From Aquila chrysaetos chrysaetos (Eukaryota > Chordata > Aves > Accipitriformes > Accipitridae): a DNA stretch of 64,000 bases. Position numbers and translations under genes: made by a program. Where the stretch lies: positions 1,364,001-1,428,000 of the forward strand of contig NC_044004.1 in assembly GCF_900496995.4 (NCBI RefSeq). The letters are read 5' to 3'. The notes under the pieces are model-generated. The model was not told where the DNA came from. It did not search any database and saw only the letters and a list, made by a program, of their open reading frames with translations. Below, piece after piece: positions 51,246 through 63,130 of the stretch; position 1 is the stretch's first letter; every line of letters starts with the position of its first letter.

Positions 51246-52931
51246 CGTCAGGTGGGTTTGCTCTCCTGGCATTGGGAACGCTGATGTCCTTCTGCTCCCT
51301 CTCCCCCTACACATCTGCCCCCACAGCAGCTGGACCCGGCCGTACAAAATTATGAGATTTACAGCAAGATGCAAGTTCCCCATCAGTGATAGGGATGGGA
51401 TTTTGCTGCGAAGCGAGGAAAATATGTGGGTGCAGCAGCTAAAGAAGTGATGTTATTGGCACTGATGAAGCAGAGGAAGAAGTCACAGATAACAAGTCCA
51501 CCCGCCCAAGGTGGAGGCAGACACCCACGCCAGCAAAACCCAGTGTCTGGCCTGGGTAAATGATGTGTCTCAGCCAGAACAGCAAACCCAGCAGCAGGAC
51601 TTCCCCGAGGAGTGAGAAAAAAAGTAATGAGTTTTTGTTCTTTTTCTACAGGCGGCTGGAGCTGTTGGGGCTCGAACGCATCGGGAGGTTACGTGGTTTC
51701 ACAGGTCAGCTGTGCAAAAGCAGCACCATAAGCACCGGGAATCATTTTGCTGAGGCTGCAATGACAGGGAGCAAAAAAGATACATCACATCATTCTCAAT
51801 TTGCCTAAATTTGCACAGTGCGAGGTGTGTCCTTGGCACAAGCTTGTTTGTTTACCGAGGAGCACAAAGGGGAGAATCAGACATCACGAGGTATCTTAGG
51901 GATTTATAATTTCTCTGCATCTCTGCCCTCCAGTTCCAGCTCTGGGCTTGTTTGGTCACCAGTTCCCTCCCTCTGATTTTTTGTTTTTAGTCAAGATTAG
52001 CACAAGCAACTTCTATCAGCTAAAAAAAAACCTGCTTCCCAGGCCCTCACTCCTACTTCTACACCCTTCGGTGTAGCCTGGGAACAGGTCAGATGGAAGA
52101 AATGGTCTGCTGGAAGGAAAGTCCAGCAAAATGATGGCCATTTCCAGCTGGCCCAGTTCTGCCTGGAGCACAGCTCTGTGGGACAGGGTGCGGTGCCAGG
52201 CTGGGAAACCGGGCAAGAAGCGTGATGGATGCAGGAGACTGGAGCTGCCAAAATGGGAAGGGGGGAACTGGCAGTCACTAAAGCAAGTTCTGCCATCAAG
52301 AAGCTACTTGTGAAAAAAATACATATTTGCTGTCTTATTTTTTTGCTGATGATCTTAATTTTACTGAATGTGTAAGATTTGCTTTAGCAAAACAAATATC
52401 ACTCTTGGGTTTTTGCCATACCATGAATTTTTAATGCTTTATTAGAACGCTGGAGGGTTTCAGCCCGGTCTGCCGCTGCTTAATAGAGCGAAACTCTGCT
52501 TCGTCACCTGCTCACGCACCGCGAGGGCCATCTGTCCTCAGGATTTAACAGCTGGGAAACCCAAGCCCAGCTGCCAATTCCACACAAACCAGGTACCCCT
52601 TTGCGAAAAACCCTCTTTGAAAGTTGCCCGCATCTTCATGCGCAAAGACACTTATTTTTTAAAAAGGCTTTTAAGGACTCTTTGGGATCAGACAGCGCTC
52701 TCCCTACCTAACCAACGACCGCTGCCGAGTCCCAAAAATCGCCATCGCAGAGGAAAAAAGGTGTGCGAAGGCTTTGTTAGCGTGCGGTCCAAGAGGAAAG
52801 CTGCAGCGGTGGCTGGGGAGATGCAAGAAGGGGTGTGTGTGGGGGGAGTGTGACATCCACGCTGGGGAAAAAAGGGCATAAAAAAAGAAAAAGTATTAAA
52901 AATATATGGAAAAATGCCATGGTGGTGGGGG
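51246..52931. other. Intergenic sequence upstream of SPR
   Basis: No gene, transposon or RNA gene recognised. It ends in an (AT)n microsatellite just before the CpG-rich SPR promoter. Confidence 0.5.
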
Positions 52932-52953
52932 AATATATATATATATATATATA
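52932..52953. repeat. (AT)n microsatellite
   Basis: About ten AT dinucleotides in a row, some 270 bp upstream of the SPR start codon. It should not be mistaken for a TATA box, being too far upstream and part of a simple repeat. Confidence 0.9.
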
Positions 52954-53078
52954 GGAGAAAACCCCAAGCGCAGCCGTGCTTTGGCCGGGCCGCAGGGTTT
53001 CCCCCCACCGGAGCCGCGGGACGGGGGTGGCGCCGCTCTGACCACACCCCCCCAGCGGGTTGAAGCGCGGCGGCGGCG

Positions 53079-53086
53079 ACCAATGG
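53079..53086 (+). promoter_or_regulatory. CCAAT box, SPR promoter
   Basis: ACCAATGG at about 140 bp upstream of the SPR ATG, flanked by GC-rich sequence, matches the NF-Y core (CCAAT) in its usual promoter position. Confidence 0.6.
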
Positions 53087-53163
53087 GAGCTGGCGGCGGT
53101 GCCGGCGCCTTCGGAGCGGCCATTCAGAAAACGGCGGGGAGGGGGAGGAAATGAATGGGGCTG

Positions 53164-53173
53164 GTCACGTGGT
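53164..53173 (+). promoter_or_regulatory. CACGTG E-box (USF/MiT-TFE type), SPR promoter
   Basis: GTCACGTGGT lies 48-57 bp upstream of the SPR ATG. It contains the palindromic E-box CACGTG with the GTCACGTG half typical of USF and TFEB/TFE3 (CLEAR-like) sites. The motif is seen; factor use is inferred. Confidence 0.55.
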
Positions 53174-53220
53174 GAGGCGCGTTGCCACGCCCCCCCTCCC
53201 CTTCTCCGCTCGGTACCGGG

Positions 53221-54981
<1,761 letters not shown>

Positions 54982-55615
54982 GTTACTCTCACCTCCACCT
55001 TTGCCTTCCTGCTTTGCTTTCTGCTGAGCTGTGTCTTGGGTGTCTCCAGCATTTTTGGTGACCTTGTTTGAGTCCTGGGTGCTGTGCAGCTGTCAAGAGA
55101 AGACCTCTGGGTGCCTTATAAATAATCCTAGTGCCCCGATGGGGATGGGGGGCAGTTACTGCTTCGCTGTGGGCATTGAGGCCTCCTGGGTACCTGATGG
55201 CAGGAGCGGGGATTTCTCAGCTGCTGGGGCTGGGGGAGCAGAGGTGGCTTTTCCAAGGGAATGGGCACAGAATTCTTAAAGTTTTCCTGTGCAGGAGTGT
55301 GTGTGAGCCAAGGAGGTGCCAGGGCACGCGAGGCCAGGTCAGAAAGCCACCCCAGAAGGTCTCAAAGACGCTGACAGTAGGGTTAGAGCTGAGTGTCCCC
55401 ATGTCTGTCCCCTTTTACCTGCAGGAGCTGTGTCCTCAGCACCTGAGCAAGTCACCAAAGGGCAAAAGAGCTATTCCTGGGGCGGAGGAGGTGGCTGTCA
55501 CCCCAGAGCCCTGACTGTCCGTCCCCTGTCTCACCAGTGGCTCATCCAGACTTTCCTGCGGTTCTGGGATCATCTCTGTGCAAGTTTTGTGCATTAAAAC
55601 GTGGAGCAAATCCTG
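54982..55615 (+). other. SPR: Probable SPR 3' untranslated region
   Basis: Non-coding sequence follows the stop codon up to a candidate poly(A) signal, ATTAAA at 55593-55598, with a GT-rich stretch (CCCTGTGGTTTTTG) about 20 bases downstream. No closer canonical AATAAA is seen. The exact cleavage site is inferred. Confidence 0.5.
55593..55598 (+). terminator. Candidate SPR polyadenylation signal (ATTAAA)
   Basis: The common variant signal ATTAAA is followed by a GT/T-rich downstream element at about 55616-55630. It lies 612 bp after the stop codon, a plausible 3' UTR length. Confidence 0.45.
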
Positions 55616-57023
55616 TCCCTGTGGTTTTTGCACAAAGGCAATGAATCACCAGGAGAGGGAGCTGGCCAGAGAGGAGATGCGAATTTTGGGTGCCTGGCTG
55701 GGGTCACCAGCTTATGTAAACCTGTGCACAAGCACAGCACGAGTTAGAGCACATCTGAGACACAGCCCTGAGTTCATGCTGTGCTCCTGTTCGCAGGTTC
55801 TGAGTCCAAGCCTGGATCTGGGGCTTCAGCCCCTCCTGGGTTGATCCTTTTAATTATTTGTGGGTTTTTATCCTTGGTTTTTCATCAGGTTCTGCGAGGC
55901 ACAGGCGCTTATAGACTTGCCCTTCTAGAAAGCAGCTAATCTGCAGCATGTGTTGATGTGGGAGAGCCGCTCTGAAGCAGTGGCATCCCCTGCGTGCCCT
56001 GGAAATGCCCAGTGTCCCTCTGTGCTCAATGACAGCAACCTTCCTGCTGTCCTCTATCTCAACCTGTATTTCAAATTTTGTCCACCTGGATCTACAATCA
56101 GTAAAAGTTTCATATCCGGTCTGAGTCTTCTGCTGTATTTTTAAAAGTGGATACATTTTTGGCAGGGTGGGAGGAGAGAGCCTGGGTTAAGCACTGTCCT
56201 CATCCAATAAGCCACCAACATGCCTCCTGGAGTCCTGTTCTTCCATCTCTGAACCATTTCACTAACTCTGTGTTAACTTAATCCTGTCAAGCTCAAAAAA
56301 CCCTTTTTGCCAGCTAGTCTGCTGCTTGGTTTCATCTTCCCTCTATGCCTATGAAACTCATTATTAGCAAAACCCCCTCTGCTGCTTACTACATTGGCCA
56401 TGGCGTTGTTTTTCTGGGGTTTGATGCCTGGTGACGTTTAATGTGGTCTGTGAAACCTGGATGGACCTGCTGCTGCTAAAAATCCCCCATCTCCTCACCC
56501 TGCATCTGTTTGGGCTTGTCCTATCCCCTCTTGGGCAGAAATCCTCTTTTGAGATCTGGCGCTCTGCAAAAAATAACCTCAGTGCTCAGAGCTGGGGGTC
56601 CAAAGTCCTGCCCTTACAGGGTTTTGGACCACGGGCTGTCAGGGGCTGGGGTGAAGGCAGGTAAGTCGTGTGTCCCTCCCTGAAAGGCTTAAGGAGCCCT
56701 ATATTGCAGGAAGAGGTGGGAGGGTGCTGGGGGACAGGGCTGCTCTGGGCACGGGGACCATTTGGTGCCAGCTGTGTGGGAGATGCAGATGGGTTCTTCA
56801 GGGTAAGACACAGTAAAAGCCAGGGTGCCTGAGGGGAAGGTTTATTTTTGGACTCTGCGTACTTGCTTGAGGTCTGACCACCTCCGGTGGCTGGGGGTGT
56901 AGCAGCAGCTCTGTGTGTCTTCTTGGAGCATCTGCATCAGGGATTGTGGTATCGCAGAAGTGCCAGGCACTTGAAACCAGGCACTTCTCCAGCCCAAACC
57001 TCTTCCTCCAAGAGAGGATGCAC
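55616..57023. other. Sequence downstream of SPR, nothing recognised
   Basis: No gene or clear repeat is recognised between the SPR 3' end and the CR1-flanking repeat. Confidence 0.5.
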
Positions 57024-57119
57024 AGGCAGGGAATGCTGACTTTAAATAGCAAGGTGCTTATGTCCTGCTGCATGCAGTGTTAATGACATAATTAATGAAA
57101 CACTGGATGTGATTCATAG
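57024..57119 (-). repeat. CR1-flanking repeat, copy B
   Basis: Ungapped match to 14785-14880 (80 of 96 by hand count), including AGGCAGGGAATGCTGA at the outer edge and a GTGCTTATGTCCTGCTGCA block. As in copy A, it abuts the 3' end of a minus-strand CR1. Confidence 0.75.
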
Positions 57120-57590
57120 CATGGTTTGGGTTGGAAGGGACCTTAAAGATCACCTGGTTCCAAACCCCCTACTGTGGGCAGGGACACCTTCCGCTAGTCC
57201 AGATTGCTCCAAGCCCCATCCAACCTGGCCTCGAACACTTCCAGGGATGGGGCAGCCACAACTTCTTGGGGTAACCTGTTCCAGTGTCCCACCACCCTCA
57301 TCGTAAAAGATTTCTTCCTTACGTCCAATCTAAATCTACCCGCTTTCAGTTCAAAACCATTGCCCCTTGTCCTGTCACTACAGGTCTTGGTTAAAAGTCC
57401 CTCTCCACCTTTCTTATACGCCCCTTTATATATTGAACGGCCCCAATAAAGTCTCCCTGGAGCCTTCTATTCTCCAGACTGAACAGCCCCAACTGGAGCC
57501 TCTCTCCACAGCAAAGCTGTTCCAGCCCTCTGATCGTTTCCACGGCCCCTCTGAACCTGCTCTAACAGGTCTGTGTCTGTCGTGCTGGGA
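57111..57590 (-). mobile_element. 5'-truncated CR1 LINE, reverse orientation
   Basis: The plus strand carries the complement of a CR1 3' end (ATGGTTTGGGTTGGAAGGGA at 57120). It continues through AGCCCCATCCAACCTGGCC (57212), CTTACGTCCAATCTAAATCT (57319) and GTCCTGTCACTACAGG (57368), up to the GGACCTGCTC-like block at about 57555. Similarity ends near 57590. Only the 3' 480 bp are present; it is inactive. Confidence 0.93.
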
Positions 57591-58022
57591 CCTGGATCAC
57601 TTTTCACTCCCTTTTCTCTCTCCCCTGCTGCCCTGGGGCAGCCCTCGAGCAGCGGGAGCAAAGATCAGCCTTGGTGTCCCTGTCCGTTCAACCGGGAAAC
57701 TCTACATCTGTTCGAAGAGGAAACCTGTTACCAACATCAAGCACATACCAAGTGCAAATCCTACGGCTGCAGCGATGTGCTGTGGCTCACGCCGCTGAAT
57801 TTTGCTAGTGAAGCAACCGCTTGCTCAAAGTTCAATGGAGTAAGTTTGTCTTCAGCACAGCCACTCGGCACTTGACTGTGCTCCAAGCTGTAGCCTGGAT
57901 GGTTTATTTTCAGGGTTTTCATCCCCTTGGAATCACTGCACATGTATTTAGGTGTTTGGCATCGCTCTGTGAGCCCCAGGGGCACACCGAGCTTGTGACT
58001 CCTGCCCCAGGAGCAGAGCTCT
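57591..58022. other. Non-coding sequence, nothing recognised
   Basis: No gene or known repeat is recognised between the CR1 and the next minisatellite. Confidence 0.5.
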
Positions 58023-58370
58023 GCCCAGGGAGAAATGCCAGTGATGCTTTTAGGGCATCCCCTGGGTACCAGCATCCCCTGGGTAGCAGCATCCCCTGGG
58101 TACCAGCATCCCCCGGGTACCAGCATCCCCCGGGTATGAGCATCTTCTGCCCAGGGAGAAATGCCAGTGATGCTTTTAAGGCATCCCCTGGGTACCAGCA
58201 TCCCCCGGGTACCAGCATCCCCTGCCCAGGGAGAAATGCCAGTGATGCTTTTAGGGCATCCCCTGGGTACCAGCATCCCCCGGGTACCAGCATCCCCTGC
58301 CCAGGGAGAAATGCCAGTGATGCTTTTAGGGCATCCCCTGGGTACCGGCATCCCCTGCCCAGGGAGCGGG
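58023..58370. repeat. Nested minisatellite: 41-bp core plus n x 17-bp units
   Basis: The core starting GCCCAGGGAGAAATGCCAGT and running through GATGCTTTTAGGGC-like sequence occurs at 58023, 58149, 58224 and 58299, with a fifth partial start at 58357. Between cores stand 17-bp units of the form AGCATCCCCTGGGTACC or AGCATCCCCCGGGTACC. The start-to-start distances are 126, 75, 75 and 58, which equal 41 + 5x17, 41 + 2x17, 41 + 2x17 and 41 + 1x17. Open frames through the array on the minus strand are by-products. Confidence 0.92.
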
Positions 58371-60521
58371 CCCGGCTCCCGTGCCCCGTGGGTCCGGCCA
58401 ATATCTGTGCAGCCATGGGTGCTGTGAGCTGCAATGGCAAAATGATATGACATATTTTTCTTCCCTTTTCTAGCATTTTCTGTGACCAGCTGAGGGCGTG
58501 CGGAGACCGGATAACGGACAGCAGCCGGAGCAGAGAGTCCGGAGGGTGGGACAGGATCGGTGCCTCTGGAAAAGCAACGGGCTCAGGCTTCCCCCCGCCT
58601 CTGCACTGTCCCATCACAGGTCCCCACGATGCCTGATATATTTTTTTTTTAGTTAAGACTCCATATCCCGGAGCCATGGGCCCATGCCAGAGGCTCAATC
58701 AGGAGAAAAAGGGGTATTTAAAAAAAAGAAGTTTTGAGCTCTCCTAATTTCAGAGACAGGAGCTCACAGCTCACCTGGCAAAGTGTATTTGATGGGGCTA
58801 ACATGCCCGGCCCTAGGGGACCCCCAATATTCGAGCAGTGCTCTCCCATGGGCTAAGGGTGAGCCCTGCGGCTGAAGGGAGTCACCCCGAAAGGAGCCGT
58901 CACCTCCTTCATCCCAGACAGGAGCCATGGGACCTGATCTCCCTGGCAGGGGTAAAGTGGGGCTTGGCAAGCCCAAAATCCTGCCTAGCATGGGGCGTTC
59001 CTCCAAACGGGTCTGTCCCCCCACCAGCCTGCCTTCCCACCCTGCCTCCTGCAGCAAAATACTGAGTAGGGCATTTTGTCCTTTTCCTCCCCTTTTTTCC
59101 CTTCTTTTTTTTTTTTCCCATTGCTTTTTCCTTCCTATCCCATCCCTGGAGCAAAGTGCTGGGGGTCATGGCAGCCCCAGGAAGGGCTGTCCAGCCCTGC
59201 TCTCCTGGTACGTGGCTGCAAGGGCTCCCGTGGGACAGCCTGTCCCCCCCATGTCCCCCTCCCTCTTGCTCTGAGCCCACATAGTTAAAGAAAAGCAATT
59301 TACTTGCTGCTGGGGGGCAAAGCAGTGGGATGGATGTGGTGCCAGCACTGGGCCTTTTCCAGCTGCAGCAATTTCTGTACTGGATGGATGTTGGTGAAGG
59401 TGTGATGTCTCCCTGAGCCCTGGTAAACAGAAGGAGACAAAGCTGGAGCACGAGCTGTGCAGATGCCTCCCGACATAAAGCACTACAGAAAACCGCTGCA
59501 ATGGCCTTCATAGCAGTTTGGGGCAGGAAGGGAAGCACGTGTGCGATGCTTAGGGGTGACACTGCCCGAGCGACCAGCCCCAGGGGACCCTCCCCAGCCC
59601 CCTCCCCATGCCAGGGGAGACACTGTGCCCTTTGTGCCTGTGGTGAAATGCGGGGAACTGTGTTATGAAAGGAGTCAAAGTCACTGCTGGGGTTTTGTTT
59701 CCATGTGTGACCAGGTCCCTGGGACAGCGGTGAGGGTGAGCCTCCTAAATCCCCCCCAAAGCCTCCCAAATTAAAACCAGCATGCACCCAATGACCTCTC
59801 AAATCTCAGCCGCTGCCCTGGGCTGCCCTTGGCTTAGCAGTGCGAGAGGCTGCAGCCAGGTCCCTCTGCCCCTTATTAAATGTTTCTCAGCAGAGGAGAG
59901 AAGGAGACCTTTATTTTCCCATCCGGTGGCCAGAAATGCTGAGTACGGGCCTTTCAGCCAGGATGCCAAGTGCCCAGCGAGCTCCTCGCTCGCAAACAAG
60001 CAGCCGCCTCCGGCCACAAGGCCAAAGGTAAATGAGGTGCTCCTCCAGCAAAGGTGCTCCCAGGGAGGGGGGAAAAGGTCTAGTGGTGCCCACACTTCCC
60101 ACCCAGGGACCCTCATCCTGCGTGCAGAGACCCCCGAGGTACCCATGGAGACACCCGACCAGCCATCCCAAAGCCTCCCACCTCTCTATGCTACAAGTCA
60201 GGAGCTTTGCAGGGTCTTCTCGGGGTCATGGCTGGGATTTGATGGATGTTCTCCGAGCCCGAGAGGGTTAGAACAACAAACATCTTTCTGCTGAGCTGGC
60301 ATGGTTCTCCCTGAGACTGAACGCTTGCTCGCGCATCCTCCTGCGTGTAACTCTTCACACTCCTCACTCTCAGTCCGCTGAGCTGCTTTTATTATTCTCC
60401 CCTCTATGCTGTCCCCTGGTTTTGGTGGCCTTAGTGTTAAGCAAGGAGAAGGACCAGCTCCAGGCTGGCCATGTCCCCTGGAGCAGCCATTTAATGTGTA
60501 ACGAGGGACCCATTGGTCCAG
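58371..60521. other. Non-coding sequence downstream of SPR
   Basis: No gene recognised. A T/C-rich tract lies at 59070-59130. A 297-codon minus-strand open frame (58909-59802) crosses this tract, which makes it lysine-rich; it shows no recognised domain and is discussed as a finding. The remainder looks unique and moderately GC-rich. Confidence 0.5.
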
Positions 60522-60700
60522 CAAGGAGAGATAACAGATTAACCCAGTTTAGAGCCAAAGAGCAGTGGGTTTGCTGGTAAACTGTCCTGTTCCTGCGAGC
60601 TTCAAATGCCTTTAATGAGTTATTATTTAGTCTGCTATGGAGGTTAATGGAGGGACATTGCAGAAATGATCTGTGATTAATTAAACCATCTTTATCCGGC
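60522..60700. promoter_or_regulatory. Candidate conserved regulatory block with TAAT cores (1)
   Basis: In GC-rich surroundings this block is AT-rich and complex, not repetitive. It has TTTAATGAGTTATTATTTAG at 60611-60630, GGTTAATGG at 60642 and GATTAATTAAACC at 60676. Clustered homeodomain-type TAAT cores downstream of SPR, on the side where EMX1 is expected, suggest an enhancer. This is inference; conservation was not tested. Confidence 0.35.
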
Positions 60701-61489
60701 GCGGGCAGAGCAGCTGGACTCACTGGGCTGGGTGCTAAGCTGGGACCAGCGCCGGATCCCCAGCTTCGGCATCGCTCCCTGCACTGCCCTGCACACACCA
60801 ATTTCACCGGTGATCAAACCGGGCCCTGCATACCAATGGCCACCTCCACCCCGGTGGGAAAGAGCTGCCAGAAATAGGAGTTTTTCCCTAGTTTTTTATG
60901 CACCACCCCAAAGCCAGACTTTGTCCCGTTTGCCGCCAGCCCACGTGGGATGCGGCCAGGCGCGTTTCAAGCCTCCGTCCCCGAGTATCAAGTGCCAAGC
61001 CGGAGGCAGGCTGTGGCCGAGCTGCTCCTGTGGCTCTCCAGGGATTTGGGGACATCATCCGCTCCCGACACCGCCTGCTCCCTGTCCTCTTTCCTTCAGC
61101 AAAGCTGCCGGTTCAGATCAGCGCATCCGTCCTCCTCCTCCACAGCCCATCCTGTGCCACGTCTGCAGCCTATCGTCCTCCACCCGGCCTTGAAACCCTC
61201 CCGTGCTGATGGCTCAGCCCTTCCCCAAGCACCAAATAATCCCAGTGGATCCCTGTCCTTCCCATTAGGATGCTGGCGGGCTCTGGCAGATCCTCAGCAC
61301 CGGGTTTAAACCAGAAAGGGCGAGCAAACCATGCTGCACCCATCCCACGCAGCACCCCATCCCGTGCGGGATCCCATGGGAAACCCAGAGCATCTCTTTC
61401 CTTAGGGATCTCGCATCACCCAGCCGCCAGCGTGGCCTCGCTCTGCCCGTACCACCGCCGGCGAAGCTGCCGCCGAGGCACCGCGGCGA
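60701..61489. other. Non-coding, GC-rich, nothing recognised
   Basis: Several short overlapping frames on both strands, none with a recognisable domain. Confidence 0.45.
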
Positions 61490-61499
61490 GGCCGGGAGC

Positions 61500-61640
61500 C
61501 GCATTCACATTCCTGCCGCGAGCACACTTGTCAGCCGAGCTGTCAGCCGCTCCCGTAATAGGGCCACGGCGGTCACTCGTGTTGGGAGTAAACACAGCCG
61601 AATCTGAGAAAACAAGAGCAGAGCCGAGCCCGGGTGCTTC
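61500..61640. promoter_or_regulatory. Candidate regulatory block with paired TGTCAG motifs
   Basis: Two TGTCAG motifs (61529-61534 and 61541-61546; complement of the TGACA MEIS/TGIF core) are spaced 12 bp apart, followed by CCGTAATAGGG and a GTAAACA forkhead-like core at 61588. This is complex, non-repetitive sequence. Function is speculative. Confidence 0.25.
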
Positions 61641-62854
61641 CAGCAAGGCTGCAAAGTATCAGCGCACTCGGGGGGTTGGGGGGATGCCCAGCCTTCCCCC
61701 CCCCCCGCTTCCCCATCACCCCCTGCTATGAACCCCGAAAAGTCCCCAGGAAGGATGCTCGGTGGCAGCGGCGATCCCCGGCGTCGCAGGGGTACTGGGA
61801 TGCGGTCGGCTGCTGCTGGAATGAAACGCTGGGGATGTGGGATTGAAAAAAAAGAGAGGTTGTTTGGTGGCATCGGAGCTGGCGCATGGGATAGATGGGG
61901 ACAGCCCCAGCCTGGAGATGCTGGGGGACACAAGGCGGTGGAGCTGCAGGTCGGTGGTTTCCAGCAGAAACCCAGCCTCCAGCTTTGGCTGGAGGAAAAA
62001 AGCACTTTTTTCTCTCTCTCTTTTTTTTTTTTTTTACTAAAAAAATGTCATTTTGCACATGCCGGAGCTGCCCTCAGCCTGGAGGACCTGTTTGGAGAGA
62101 GGATCTGGCCTCCTTGCCACCCTCCAGCCAGCATCCCCCGGGGTACCCTCCATCCCCGAGCACCTCCTGCCACCTCCAGCCGTGTCACCGGCGCTGGAGG
62201 GGACACCTCGGCTGGGTGGGATGGATCCCAGCTCCACACTGGCCCGGGCCGCTCAGCACAGGGAAAGGTCGGGGGGTGTTTGCACGGGGGCCGGGGGGGG
62301 CTCGTTGGGGCCGCAGCGAGGAGGAGGAGGAGCAGCCCAGTGAATAATTAGCACTGGCTTATTCGTTTTGCTCTATTCCTCCAACTCCTAAACCCTCCCC
62401 GCAACAAAGAGGCGGCCGGGCTGAAAAGCCGAGGATTTAGGACAAAGAAGGGAACGGGGCGGCCGAGGGCGCGATGCAGCTTCGGGGCAGAGCGGGATGC
62501 AGACCCCGCCGCTGCCCGATGCCCGCCCGGGCGGTGATGCCCATCGCCTGGTGCCAAGCGCTCCATCCCTAACTTTTCAAATTCAAGGGATGCTTCTTTT
62601 CCCCCTTTCCAGCCCAGCAGCTTCCCGGTGCCCGGCGTGGTTTCTTCACATCCAGAAACCCTAAAAAGCTGAAAACACCATGAAATATTTTCTGCCGGTG
62701 GGGAGGGGAGCGGGCGGCTATTATCCTCAACCAAACCAAACCCGAAATGTTGGGGTCACTCCGCCTTTGAAATCTCCCGCGGCCTTTCTTCCCATTAAAC
62801 CATCTCCCAGCTCAGCTCAGAAGTTTCTTCCCCCCCCCCCCCCCCTTTTTTTTT
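61641..62854. other. GC-rich non-coding stretch with homopolymers
   Basis: Contains a C run at 61696-61706, a T run at about 62025-62037 preceded by CT repeats, an AATAATTAGC patch at 62343-62352, and a 16-C run followed by 9 T at 62830-62854. Open frames occur on both strands but carry no recognised domains. Confidence 0.5.
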
Positions 62855-63130
62855 AATTTAATAATAAAGCATCTCAGATCTCCGAGTTGCAACTCATCTC
62901 ACACCTAAGCGAGATTGCGTTTTGCACAAGCCTTTCAGCTGTTTTCTCAATCTCTCCTCTGTCTCATTCTCAATTCAGGCAGTTGCTATAGGTATGTTTT
63001 AATCCCCAGCATGGTAGATTTTAATTAGTCTTTGTACAGATGGCCAATTAACATTCATTACTTTTGCCTTGAGCGATTAATTATGAGTTTGGATAGAATG
63101 GGAGATGGAGACAGAGGAAAGATGGGCAGG
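62855..63130. promoter_or_regulatory. Candidate conserved regulatory block with TAATTA cores and a CAGATGG E-box (2)
   Basis: A 275-bp AT-rich, non-repetitive block in GC-rich surroundings. It has TAATTA at 63022-63027, the E-box CAGATGG at 63037-63043 directly followed by CCAATTA at 63044-63050, CATTCATTA at 63052, and ATTAATTAT at 63076-63084. The dense clustering of homeodomain cores with a proneural-type E-box is what deeply conserved developmental enhancers look like. EMX1 follows SPR in mammals, so an EMX1-linked enhancer is a reasonable inference; conservation was not tested. Confidence 0.42.

Noticed and set aside
52932..52953. TATA box for SPR in the AT stretch
   Set aside because: It is an (AT)n microsatellite about 270 bp upstream of the ATG, outside the CpG-rich promoter core.
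53182..53220. Upstream extension of the SPR frame
   Set aside because: The codon at 53182 is TTG, not ATG; the first ATG in frame is 53221 and gives the expected N-terminus just before the nucleotide-binding motif.
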